Shown: piece after piece, positions 22,880 to 34,153 of the stretch
Layout of the letters: the number at the start of each line of letters is the position of its first letter
Position numbering within the stretch: the first letter of the stretch is position 1
Assembly (NCBI GenBank): GCA_007644065.1
Contig: VJWN01000026.1
Span: forward strand, 310,001-374,000
DNA length: 64,000 nt
Source: Margaritispora aquatica
Lineage: Eukaryota > Ascomycota > Leotiomycetes > Helotiales > Discinellaceae
Reading direction: 5' to 3'
Notes under the pieces: model-generated
What the model was told of the DNA's origin: nothing
What the model saw: only the letters and a program-made list of their open reading frames with translations
Databases searched by the model: none
Made by a program: the position numbers and the translations under genes

Positions 22880-25287
22880 ATGGCTTCATCGGGTGAAGAT
22901 GTGTATGCTACAGTAAGTAAACAAGTCGCGTGTGCCATTCCAACCACTAACACTTTTCAAGCTCCTCACAAACGATCAATACCTTCCAGGTAAATATTTA
23001 ATGCATTGAATCCAAGGGAAATACTTACGGGAACTTCCTCTAGGTGCATTGGTTGTTGCACACAGCTTAAAAGATGCCGGGACAACGAAGAAGGTTGTGG
23101 TGTTGGTGACCGGCGATGTTTCCAAGGATGCAATGGTAGCACTGAGGGTACGAATGCGCCATTGCGAATAACAGAGAGCGCTCTAACGAATATTTTAGAA
23201 GATATTTGATTCCATTATACCAGTGGAGAAGATTGTCACCGAATTTCCGGAGAATCTACACCTCATGAACCGAGCCGATTTGCATTCCACCTTCACAAAG
23301 ATTGTGCTATGGAAACAATTGCAGTTTCGAAAGATTGTCTACGTGGATGCAGACATGGTTGCACTACGAGCTCCTGACGAATTGTTTGAGCTTCCATATG
23401 CTTTCTCGGCTGCTCCAGACATTGGGTGGCCTGACATCTTCAACTCAGGACTGATGGTCCTGACTCCAAACATGGGTGACTATTACGCTCTGCAAGCAAT
23501 GGCACAGCGTGGGATATCGTTCGACGGTGCTGATCAAGGGTTGTTGAACATGCACTTCAAGGACACATTCAACCGTCTGAGTTTCACATACAATGTCACT
23601 CCATCAGCCCACTACCAATATCTGCCAGCCTTTCGACATTTTCAATCCAGTATCAGCATGGCACATTTTATTGGGCAAAGCAAACCTTGGACACAAGGAC
23701 GACCAACTAACAATGGAGAAACTCCATACGATGGAATGGTTGCACGATGGTGGGCCGTTTACGATAAACACTACGGAGAATCGGTGAATAGAGTCGACAC
23801 TTCCGAAGACCCCCCAATTGACCATCAGCAGTCTGTTGAATGCTCCACTGAAGAAGGACAAGCAATCGTTCACTACCATACGAAGGGCGAGTTTCATCCT
23901 ACCGTCCCAGTATTTGCCTCGCAATCATCGAGTGCATATACACCAACAACGAGCATTGCAGAAGTTTCGAGCAGCATAGTCTCTAGTAGTCAGGCATATC
24001 AACCTGAAGAGACCAAGAGTGAGGAAAACCAGCACAATATCGATGCACCCTTTCATGAATCAGAACAAGTTGCGATAAAGAAGGACGAAGCTTATATTCC
24101 TCCAGTTGAACCACACAGGGAGGAGAACTGGGAGAGAGGGCAGGAGCAAGAATCCGTACCAGAGCCAGAGCCTGTATTTGTGGTTCCATATTCCGCTTGG
24201 GATGCCAGCGTGTAAGTTGCTCTGCCAAGACCTTTGGAATGTCACTAATTTGTATATAGAGCACCACCCCCTCCTGATTCTCAACCCGAAGCCTCGAACT
24301 TTCCTGCGACACACTACGAAATGTCGTCAGACGTTACCCCATTCAAAGCTCCCGAGCGATATCCTGATCCACCCAAAAATATGTACTATGAGGTACCTCA
24401 AGCCCCAACTTACCAGAAACCAGCTCCGATTTTCCCGTGGGAATTTAATCAAACAAAAGCTACAAGAGTCTTCATTGAAGACAACTATGAGCCAACTGAA
24501 ATCATCAGCAGTACCGACGAAATACTTCACCCTGAAGAAGATGGCACAGCCACACCAGTCACACCAACGACTCCGATAATTTCTCTCACGCCTGCCGATG
24601 CCTGGCAGACTTATGCAACTAGTGGACGTGGGAATGCCTGGGATGATGTTCCTGAGATAGAGCGATACATCAGTCGACTCCAGAAGAATCGCAAGGGTAA
24701 CATTCAAGTGCTCCAGGGCTACGGTACGGGACAAGCCCAAAGTCCCACGGAACGACGAGGAAGCATGATTCTCACTGATTTCCCCTCTGAAGTTGAAAGG
24801 CCTTCGCTACCAGTGACACCTGCACCAATCCGAAAGCCAAGCTTCTGGGGCACCGAAAGAGATACTGAGGGCGACTTGCCAACTGCTGCAGGTGTTCCGT
24901 CGCAGGAGGAATGGGTACTTTTTTCAATCCTGACACGAGAAGTTCTTTTCTTACTCTATTTTGTAGGATCCAGTAGTCCAGCTGGAGCAACTCGCCCGTC
25001 GTCAGTCCGAGGTCTTGGCGAGTAAGTTGGGGGGTGATAGTTCACCACCCCGTGAAATCCCATTGAGACCACTACCATATGGCTCTGAGGGTGTCATTTC
25101 TCCAACTTATGTAGCTCAGACACCTACTGGTGGTGGAGCAGCTGCTTCAACTGCAACTCCCAGAACGACGATGGAGGAACCCAGTTATACTGGACCAGGG
25201 GCAATGTGGGAGAAGGATGAAGGATTTCTTACCAAAGAGACTCCATTGAAGCCCTCTGAGGAGGAACTTGATGTGCTGGACAATTGA
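22880..25287 (+). CDS. Glycogenin (self-glucosylating initiator of glycogen synthesis, GT8)
   Basis: Glycogenin attaches glucose from UDP-glucose to its own tyrosine and builds the primer that glycogen synthase extends. Exons are 22880-22912, 22962-22989, 23044-23147, 23199-24211, 24260-24914 and 24967-25287, all frame-consistent, giving 717 residues. The first exon encodes only MASSGEDVYAT; exon 2 supplies LLTNDQYLPG. The GT8 core has the DxD metal site in YVDADMVAL (about residue 103-105), the NSGLMVL segment, DGADQGLLN and HFIGQSKPW. Tyr196 in QYLPAF lies where animal glycogenin has its acceptor tyrosine. Beyond about residue 260 is a long, Pro/Ser/Glu-rich, probably disordered tail. It contains the fungal-type PYSAWDAS-APPPP segment and an AWDDVPEIERYI motif, which may dock glycogen synthase (inference). 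The tail makes the protein about twice the animal length. Confidence 0.95.
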
Positions 25288-27006
25288 TGAAGGATTTTAA
25301 TGTCTAATGATTGGGGACATGTACTATATGCCTACGAATTTGCTTTATTTTTGGTTGGGATTGGGGAGCTTCTATTCTGGTGTGCAGCATTTGTGTTAGC
25401 ATGGATCATGTCTTGGCTTCTGCATTTATGACTTGTAGCTGTGGCATATTTGGAGCTGGCACATTTGAGTTTATATTACCGCGATATGTACAAAGCAATC
25501 ATTCGATAGTGTGTGCTTTGTTGTGTTTAGCTTAATACCCTGTTGCTTAATGAATGCTCTTTTTACAGGTTGACAAATTTCTGAATCTGACTTGGGAATC
25601 TGTCCAATTCTTCTGCTTCGTGTCCTAAGAAGTGAAACAAGCGAGCCAATTGCTTTTGGTTGGTTTAAGATATGAGGCCTAAATTTATCAAAGTGTGCTA
25701 CAAAGTTCTTTCTGTCTGTTTGTGTGGAGAACTCATCCAAGAAGAATTCTCGAAAGAGTAAAGCAAAAGGAAGGTAGAGGACGCGAGATAGCACAACTAC
25801 ACGATGCTAGGTATCTGTGATCCAAGGAGAGTTATTGTAAGACCACCTTACCTTAAGAACTTCTTATTCTGTATTCGTTGAGATATAATATATATATATA
25901 GTTTTTTGGGAAATAACAACTGCTATTACTACCCACCACTTACTAGCTCCAAAACTAAAGTAGTTGTTGCCACCCGCCAAGGAGACCGTCTGCTTAAATT
26001 ACCTCTTTGTATGAACAGTATTTGCCCACAGCAACTGTTGGATGCCATTCGAGGCCTTGGAACTCCGCATTGAAACTTTTGGCAGTGTGGAAGGCAGCAC
26101 TTAGCATGGAGGGTTCTATTAATGGTGGAACTGTTTGGAACTAGGTACTTAGTTAGTGGTCGTCGTTTCTGTCTAATACTGGTGGTGGTGGGTGGCAGGT
26201 GCTAAGCGAAATTTCGAGGATGTGAATGTTAGGTATGAGGGGGATAAACGATGAGGTGTGTTTTGATAATGATGGTAGGTTTCAAGGGATTGGAGAAGAG
26301 CTGTGTGCTGTTTTGGTGTGGTGAACATGTGTTGTGGCTTTAATGGAAAGGGAAGCAGACACGGCGTGTTGTGGATGAATATCATAGGAAGTGAACGTCA
26401 AATCGACCTACACTTTCAAGGTCTTATAGGTAGTAAGCGTAAAGCAGCCAGTAAGTTCGGTTTTGCTGCTGCTGGAGTGGGAGTAGGAAGCAAAGTATAT
26501 AGCCTACACTAAGAAAAGCCTACTAAGGAAGCAGATTGCAAAGCCACAAACAATCCCACCTATTTCTGCTTACTTCAGCACTTATCCTGTTCCTCCTCAA
26601 AGAAAGAGCGTGTTTATCCAAGGCGAACAGGGCAGATAGGCAGGCAGGTGTGCTCCTTCCTACACCGTTTGATCTGGTCCAGTATAAGCGAACTTCGTCT
26701 CCCAACCTACCAACCTGAAGGCACCTTTCGACTTCCACCTCCATCTCCCCACCACCTTTCTTCGTTTTCAACTACAACATTTCTGTTTATCAGCGTAACG
26801 CAAGCAGAAATAGATCAAGTATTGTTCTTTATTTGGAGAGAACGCTTTGATTCTTCGAATATTCTTCGGCGTTTTCCCTTCAAGTTTAATAATACTTCGA
26901 TCACCTCTTTCCGTTCTTGATTGCAACACCTCAACTTTCCGACGCGCTTCTCAATCTGCATGAGCAAGTACGTTTCTGCGTCAATCTAGAAGCAAACTTG
27001 ATCACG
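25288..27006. other. Intergenic region before the NFX1-type helicase
   Basis: This 1.7-kb stretch contains the glycogenin 3' region, a short TA run at about 25885-25900 and a pyrimidine-rich helicase leader. The leader holds a 9-codon upstream reading frame at 26960-26989. Nothing else looks coding. Confidence 0.5.
26960..26989 (+). promoter_or_regulatory. Short upstream reading frame in helicase leader
   Basis: ATG at 26960 opens a 9-codon frame (MSKYVSASI) ending in TAG at 26987-26989, 17 nt before the main ATG at 27007. If the transcript starts upstream of it, scanning ribosomes would meet it first. The transcript start is unknown. Confidence 0.45.
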
Positions 27007-30000
27007 ATGAACCGCAACCCACATGGTCGCGGAAGAAAGGTCCGACCGCCTCCTCCGCCTCGAGAGGAAACCCCAGAGGAGCAGGCAGAGTTTGGCCAAT
27101 ACAAAGGATGGCATCGGTTTCTCAAAGAGCAGCCGATTCCTGGCGACGTGAGAATTATGAGAGCTTTCTGGTATGGAGCTTTACAGGTTCTAGGGGGTGA
27201 GCGCAAGGACTTACAACAGTATATTCCTCGAGATCTTGCGTCTGTCAACCTGTCTGGTCGTGCACATATCGATGCCATTGTAAGTTATTCTCCTGATCAT
27301 GGTTACGTGGCAAGAGGTCTCCAGATGGCTCGATATTCAATCTCCAATTTAGAATTGGTAAATCAAGCGCTAATTCCTCTTCAGTTGAACCTAGATGTAG
27401 ATAAAGACGCATCGAAAACGTTCCTGACAGTAGCCAAACCTTTCTTGAAGGTCTTTTCACACACTGCCTTCCTCGACTGCCTCACGGTAGATAAGGTACA
27501 AAATGACCTCCAACACCTGCAGATTGGTGCATTTGCTAACTTTCCAGTCCGTGGGCTCATTGTATGAGTTCTTTGGAGGCAGCGATGGCTCGCGTGCGTT
27601 TTCTTTCTTCGAACAGGTTCTGGCAGCTCTCGAGGTGTGTCATCCACAAGCACAAGCAGCGCCATCAGTACAGTCCAACCACAATGCACTTCTTGCTGTT
27701 GCCACTTGCTTCAGAGAAGTACTTAGACGTCAAGACGGGACCAGATCACACTCAGGTCTTCTGACCCTCGTCACCTCTCTTGAAGAGAGTGTTGGTGTTC
27801 TTGAAGTTGATATCCTGTCCTCTGACCACCAAGTCCTCATGGACACTTTGTCGGAGATTCGTGGCATGGTTTCACGGGCTCAGAAGGCTCCTACCACTGG
27901 TAGAGTAAAGCTGCAACCTGATATGGGACTACAGGCTGTGGACTGGTTTACCGATAGCAACAACTTTCCCTCAGGCATGCATGATAATGACAAGCGAGAT
28001 ATTACTGAAATCACTATAATTCCTACGGAGAGCGAAATTCGTTGCACCCAGGAGGAGTTTCTGCCATCAACGAACTTCAGCCGCCCACATTTCCTAGAAG
28101 ACCCAGTCTCTCGTCATCTGGACACTTATTTCCGTTTATATCGCCATGACAACCAAGGCGAGCTTAAGGAAAACCTGGCAAGCCTTATTTCTTCGGTTGA
28201 AAGTAATCCTAGCTTACTCGATAGTGCGAGACTGAACCTGAATAACATGCGTGCGTTCTCTTTCCCAGAAGCATTCGTATCAGATATCACCTTTCATGAC
28301 AGAAGAGGACTCGAGGCTCTGATTACCTTTGCCCAGCCACCTTTTGCTCATAATCTAGCATCAGCAGACCGCAGCAAAGCATGGGAAGACTCGAAGCGTC
28401 TTGAGCAGGGAGTTCTTCTCTGCCTACTGTGGCACAACGGTCAGAACTGTTCGATTTTACTGTTTACTGTCAGTACCAAATTAGTCGGGCACAAGCCTGG
28501 CCCGGGTTTGGTTAACCTCTCTTCCGACCCTCGAACTGCAACGATCCACGCTGCCCTCGCTACCGGCTTACAGAGTGACTTTGAAAAGTTGGTTCAACTT
28601 AACTGTAAAAAGACGCGGGGATTTTTGGTAGAGCTCCCAGGAGTTATCCCTGCGACATATGTTCCAGTTCTGGAGAATTTGCAGAATATGCAAAAGAATT
28701 GTCGCCTGCCCTTTCAAAAATGGATCTTGCCGAACAAGTTCGAAGAAGAGCAACTTGAAGTTCCACCACCGAGATATGCTCGTGAAGCAAAGTTTGCGTT
28801 TTCCCTGAGGCCTATTTTTGAAGATCAAGATGAAGATGAGCCAGATTTAATCGTCAATCCGACAGAACTGCACGATGCTAAGAACCTCGTTGATAAGATT
28901 GAGGCTCAAACAACACTCAACAGAGGCCAATGTGTGGGTCTGATAAGAGCACTCACTTGCGAGTATGCACTTATCCAAGGCCCGCCTGGAACTGGTAAAA
29001 GTTATTTGGGTGTGAACTTGATGCGAGTTTTGTTGGAATGTGCGAACGAGGCTAATCTCGGACCCATCATCGTTGTCTGTCACACTAATCATGCTCTGGA
29101 TCAATTCCTCGAACATCTTACAAGCGTAGGAATTAAAAGCATAATCCGCGTTGGTGGTAGAAGTACCTCCTTGGCGCTGGAAGGGAAAAATCTGCGCGAC
29201 ATGTCTAAGAAAGAGGTTAGAACCAAGGCCGAAAATGCTCAGATATTCCAAAACAAGCAAAAGCTTGAGAAGGGACTTGAATCACTTCAGAAAAAGCTCA
29301 AGGTTTTAAAGAATATTCGAACACGTCCATCTTTCCAGGAGCTCGAGTCGCATCTTGCCGAAAGCTACCCGGATATTCACAGGCAATTCTATTCAGACAG
29401 TACAACCGGATTTCAAACTGCTGGGCGTCATCCCTTTGATGCCTGGTTATCTCCGTATGGTCTAAAGCGCGAAGACCTCCAGCTTGAAGATGGCGAGATC
29501 GAGCAAGAAATCGACGAAGTGGTTCAGGTGGCCACGAAGAATATCCAGAGTGTTTCAGTACGCAACAGACGCCGACTTCATTTCCATTGGGTTAGCAACA
29601 TCCAAAACTCACTGACTGTCGAAATTTACGAAATGTCCAAGTATTGCGAAGGATACATGCAAGCAACCCGTCGTGTCTTTGATGAGGTTTCTCGCCGAAC
29701 CCTCCAAACTGCAGCAGTCATTGGAGTCACGACAAGTGGCCTCGCTACGCACATTAGAATTCTTCGTCATATATCGAGTAAAGTTATCATCTGTGAAGAA
29801 GCAGGTGAAATCATGGAGCCTCACATGATTTCAGCGCTTTTACCGAGGGTTGAACACGTCGTGGCTATTGGAGATCATCAGCAGCTTCGTCCTAGCATCC
29901 AGAATTTTGGCCTATCTTTGGAGAGTGACCAAGGTGCCTTGTACCAGTTGGACAAGAGTCAATTTGAACGTCTAGCAGAGGGTAAAAATGGGGTCTCTCA

Positions 30001-32386
30001 GATGCCTGTGGCTCAACTGAATGTCCAACGACGAATGCGACCAGAGGTTTCTCGGCTGATTAGAAAGACGATCTATCCTAAACTTCTGGATCATAGTTCG
30101 GTTCGAAACCTTCCCGACGTTGTTGGCATGAAGAAAAACGTGTTTTGGCTGGATCATTCTATTTTGGAGGATAGATCGAACGAAGAGATCCTACAACGAG
30201 AGCGGATGGAATCTTGGGACAAATACAACACCGAACTTATCGACAAGTCACACAAGAACTCCTGGGAAGTGGAGATGGTGCATGGACTCGTTCGTCATAT
30301 TGTTCGCCAAGGCGTGTATGATAGCGAAGATATTGCCGTCTTGACTCCATATACCGGACAATTACGGGCCTTGAGAATGAAGTTCAAGCAGGAATTTGAG
30401 GTGGTCCTCAACGATCGTGACGAAGATGCACTTCAAAAAGAGGATGAGAGGAATGATGAGAAGGGAGTGACCAAGAAAAACGAGCCCCGAATCCGAACCA
30501 AGGCTCTAGCTCAAATGATCCGAATGGCAACCATTGACAATTTTCAGGGAGAGGAGGCTAAAGTCATCATCATTTCCCTCGTTCGGTCAAATAACAATCG
30601 TCAGGTCGGCTTCTTGAAGACGACTAACAGAATCAACGTGCTGCTTAGTCGTGCGAAGCATGGGATGTATCTCATTGGGAACACTGATACCTATTCTAGA
30701 GTTCAGATGTGGACAGATGTGATGGAGATGATGTTCGATACTGGTAGTGTTGGCGAGCATTTTAACCTCTGTTGCTCGCGTCATCCTGAAAAGATCATGA
30801 ACGCGTCTAAGCCTGAAGACTTCACGAGACTCAGTCCTGAAGGTGGATGCACCGAGAAGTGTGGGAAGAACCTCGAGGGCTGTGGTCACGTTTGCGAAGC
30901 TCCGTGCCATTCTGACAAGATGCATGAGGTTGCAGACTGTTCTGAGCCATGCAACTTAACTCTCAAGTGCGGCCACCAGTGTCAGGGTTTTTGTGGTAGA
31001 GCTTGCACTCCATGCCCAGTCAAGGTCAAAGGTACACTTCCGTGCGGCCACGACAGCACGCAAATCGAATGTCATCAGTTAAAGAACCCCGTTGCTGTCA
31101 AATGCGATGTCCGAGTCGAGAAAGAAGTGCCAGGATGTGGGCACATCACCACTGTTCCTTGCCATGTAAATGTCAGGACCCAGTTCTACAACTGTTCCGA
31201 AGCTTGCGGTGCAGCTCTCCCTTGTGGTCATACCTGCCCAGAACCATGCGGTGATTGCAAAGCAATTGACGAGAGAGGTCATCGTATATTTAAACACCCT
31301 GCTTGCAAGCGCCAATGCGACAAGAAGTGTGCTACATGCGAGCACCGGTGCCTTAAAAGCTGCCATGCAGGAATTGCCTGTGGTTGCGTTGACTGCGAAA
31401 TAGCTTGCGAGGCTAATCGGGGCCTCACTCTCTCAAGCCTCGGTAACGTCTTTGACCTATGGTTTGAAGTTGGCATGGTGCAAATTCAAGAGGTCATTGG
31501 CATGATCAGAGAGCTGGAAGAGTGTTATGATTCTTCGAGGCCAGAGTTGATGACGAAAGCTCGTGCTCAACGCTCGCGTGTCGTCGATCTAGGAATTATG
31601 TCTGAGCTTAAGGATGGTATCATGATTCGACCTGAAATTGCCAAGTTTTTAGAGGCGAAGGTGCTCGATGTAAGAAAAGCTATTACAGACAGACAGCCAT
31701 CGGCCTTGCCTGTCCCAGGCGCCGATTCACGACTCAATCTGTTAGGTCGCGTCGTATATTTGAAGGGTTCGTACGTTATCGTTTCCGATCGCGTTGCTGT
31801 CACACAAGCTTTTCTGGAATCTGGGAACCTGGAGTTGTCTGCACTTGTTGGTGGAGGTGCTGGAGTGGATGAGATGTGTGCAACATTTCTCCAGCGTTGT
31901 CGGGAGACCATGTATGCATGCTATGGCCAGAAACTCTTCCGTCTCGCAACCCAGCTATGCCTCTTCTTCGTCAAGATGACTCGAGTCATCGAGGCCTACG
32001 TTAACTCGACCAATGGTGACGTGGCTAGGTTAAGTGGTCTTCGAAATGAAGCCAGAGATAATCTCAACAGACTTGTTGGTGCCTCGGAGCTGCTCTTTAA
32101 GGACAATGAAGTCTTCGCAAACGCTATCAAGGAGGCATCTGACTTGCTGGTTGCCCCATGGGATGCTTTTGTCCTCTCGGCAGAGGTAACCAATATCGAG
32201 CGTGCTGTAGGATTTGAGGAGATCGATATTGATGCACCGGGTGTTTTGTTTTGTCCAGATGGCCATCCAGTAAGTTTTCCAAGAGTCCTTCTCCGACGAC
32301 AGTCTCTAACTTTGGAACAGTACAAATCCTCTGAGTGGCTTGGTATTGCAGTTGAGAAAATGCGTTGTGTAGAGTGTGGGAGGTAA
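27007..32386 (+). CDS. NFX1-type zinc-finger SF1 RNA helicase (ZNFX1 / Hrr1-like)
   Basis: Relatives include fission yeast Hrr1 and animal ZNFX1, which act in small-RNA and heterochromatin pathways; that role here is inference. Exons are 27007-27495, 27548-32269 and 32321-32386, giving about 1758 residues. The SF1/UPF1-like core shows Walker A GPPGTGKS (about residue 641), EEAGEI (about 915), GDHQQLRPS, NVQRRMRPEVSRL, DNFQGEEAKVIIISLVRSNN and NRINVLLSRAKHGMY. About residues 1270-1450 hold a run of NFX1-type Cys/His repeats (CGHVCEAPCH, CGHQCQGFCG, CGHTCPEPCG). The last exon gives CPDGHPYKSSEWLG-CVECGR, the start of an RZ-type finger, but the protein ends there. The 51-nt last intron and a possible 45-nt intron at 27280-27324 are both multiples of three without stops. 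The stop codon TAA (32384-32386) overlaps a GTAAGG donor-like site, so a further exon is possible. Confidence 0.92.
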
Positions 32387-34153
32387 GGATGTAAGGTAAT
32401 CGAAGATGTATTGCGCGCTCGTAGGAGATCAATTTGTAAGATACTAGCTGGGCGGACATCTGGTCCTCATGTTGACCTATTGAAGACTAATTTGAGCTGT
32501 CGCTCTGCTTTCTCGGAGGCAAGACTTTGTAGATTACACACATGAAATCAATAAAACCATAAGTCGGTCCTTCATGCCTGATGATCGAAGCGGACTTTAT
32601 TCATGTCTAACGAGGAGGGGATTTGATTGTGCCATTCGATATTGATATGAAAGTGAATAAATTATGGATCTCTCTCCTGGTATTTGGGTGGAGGAACTAC
32701 TACGAATGTATGGTGATCCTTAAGGTATATTCGCAGGTGAAATAACGCGCGAAACTCAGGTGAAGGGATATAAAGGGGTAGGATTGTATTCGAATTAACA
32801 GGGCTAACTTGGAGATAATTAATTGGGCAGAAGATAAACACCCTATATAACGGAAAATGCCGAAGCTGGTAAAAAGTCTACGACTAAATATGTCTCTTAG
32901 ACCTTTCTCGCTAGACGAACATTTCGCTCAGTGCGTTGGGTATATTTGGTCTGCAAAGATGAGACCACTCACTAGAGTTCTGTCTTATTGGTACTAGATG
33001 CCCACAACATAAGCTTGAAGATAAAAGCAGAAGCATGCGTCAATATTCCTTTGGGGTCTGGAGAATGAAAGCAGACAATGTGCTATAAACAGCATCACGT
33101 GGTCACATACCTCATCCTACCTTGCCCACGCGAGCAGTTTCCAACCTCAACGGACCATCACATGTTGCTTTCAAACATCCCAATCTCGCAAGAAAACGAG
33201 ACCTCGGCATGCAGAAGGGCGAGATTCCCATCCTGACGCCTCGCGCAGGAGGGGCAATATATACTCCGGATGTCGTCCTATTTAGGTAAGGTGAGCGGCC
33301 CAACAAAAAAAAAATCAGACATGTAACCGACTCGTTGCATTGGATTGGCAAAGTTGGTGATGGAATTTGGTGCACTACAGACACTTTCGAGATGCGTCTT
33401 GGAAGCTGCGAATAGCCTCACTATTTGGATCTGCTGCGATTAGGTCAGCCAGGGTCGTCTATCTGGTAAATCGGCCGGCAATGCATAAGGTAAGTTGCGA
33501 TGGAGGGGCGGATACGTACGATAAATGCGGCTCTGCGGCTTGATGACAACAGAGGCATGCGAGGAAAACTCACGGTTTACCCGAACTTATGCAGGTCCTT
33601 TGTGCACGGATAAATTGTCCAGGGTTGTCAGCGTCCTTCGAGCTCAACAAAAAAGATCGAAGCATGGACCATTTGCTAAGCGAACCATCAAATTCATTTT
33701 TCCGGTTTGGCAAGCGACAAACGACACTAGAGTGACGACAATGGGAATCAAATTCATTTTTGGAAGACTAAATATATTTGGACAATACGAACTATTGTTT
33801 GCTATTGTTTGCTATCCCCAATCTTTACATGCCCCTATTGTGAAATCTTTAGCGAGTCGCTACCTTTGCAACACACAATAGCTACTGAAGCGATACTATT
33901 GTGCCTCGGCTTCCGATTGTCAGCTTGGACCAGTTTCAACGATAAGAATCTCTCTGAAAAGCTTCAAAATAATCTTTCTCAACTCCTTCTCGATATCAAC
34001 CTTTTCGCAATTCGACGGCAAACTCTCTTGATCAATTCTCTGTTGGCAAATACTTCACTCCTTTTGAGTACTTCATAGACTGGTTCTTGATACACCCTCA
34101 CTCATAATACATCCACTTCGCCAACCTATTCTACAATCATTCGCATCATCGAG
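32387..34153. other. Intergenic region before the ELO elongase
   Basis: No gene is visible in 1.8 kb. A 15-bp direct repeat (ATCAAATTCATTTTT) occurs near 33687 and 33747. The last 250 bp before 34154 are pyrimidine- and A-rich, as expected for the elongase promoter and leader. Confidence 0.5.

Noticed and set aside
27280..27352. 73-nt intron in the helicase using the ATTTAG acceptor
   Set aside because: It shifts the frame and meets a stop at once; only the 45-nt alternative or no intron is compatible.
30095..30115. GGTTCGAAACC resembling a tRNA B box
   Set aside because: It lies inside the helicase coding sequence and no A box or acceptor stem can be paired around it.
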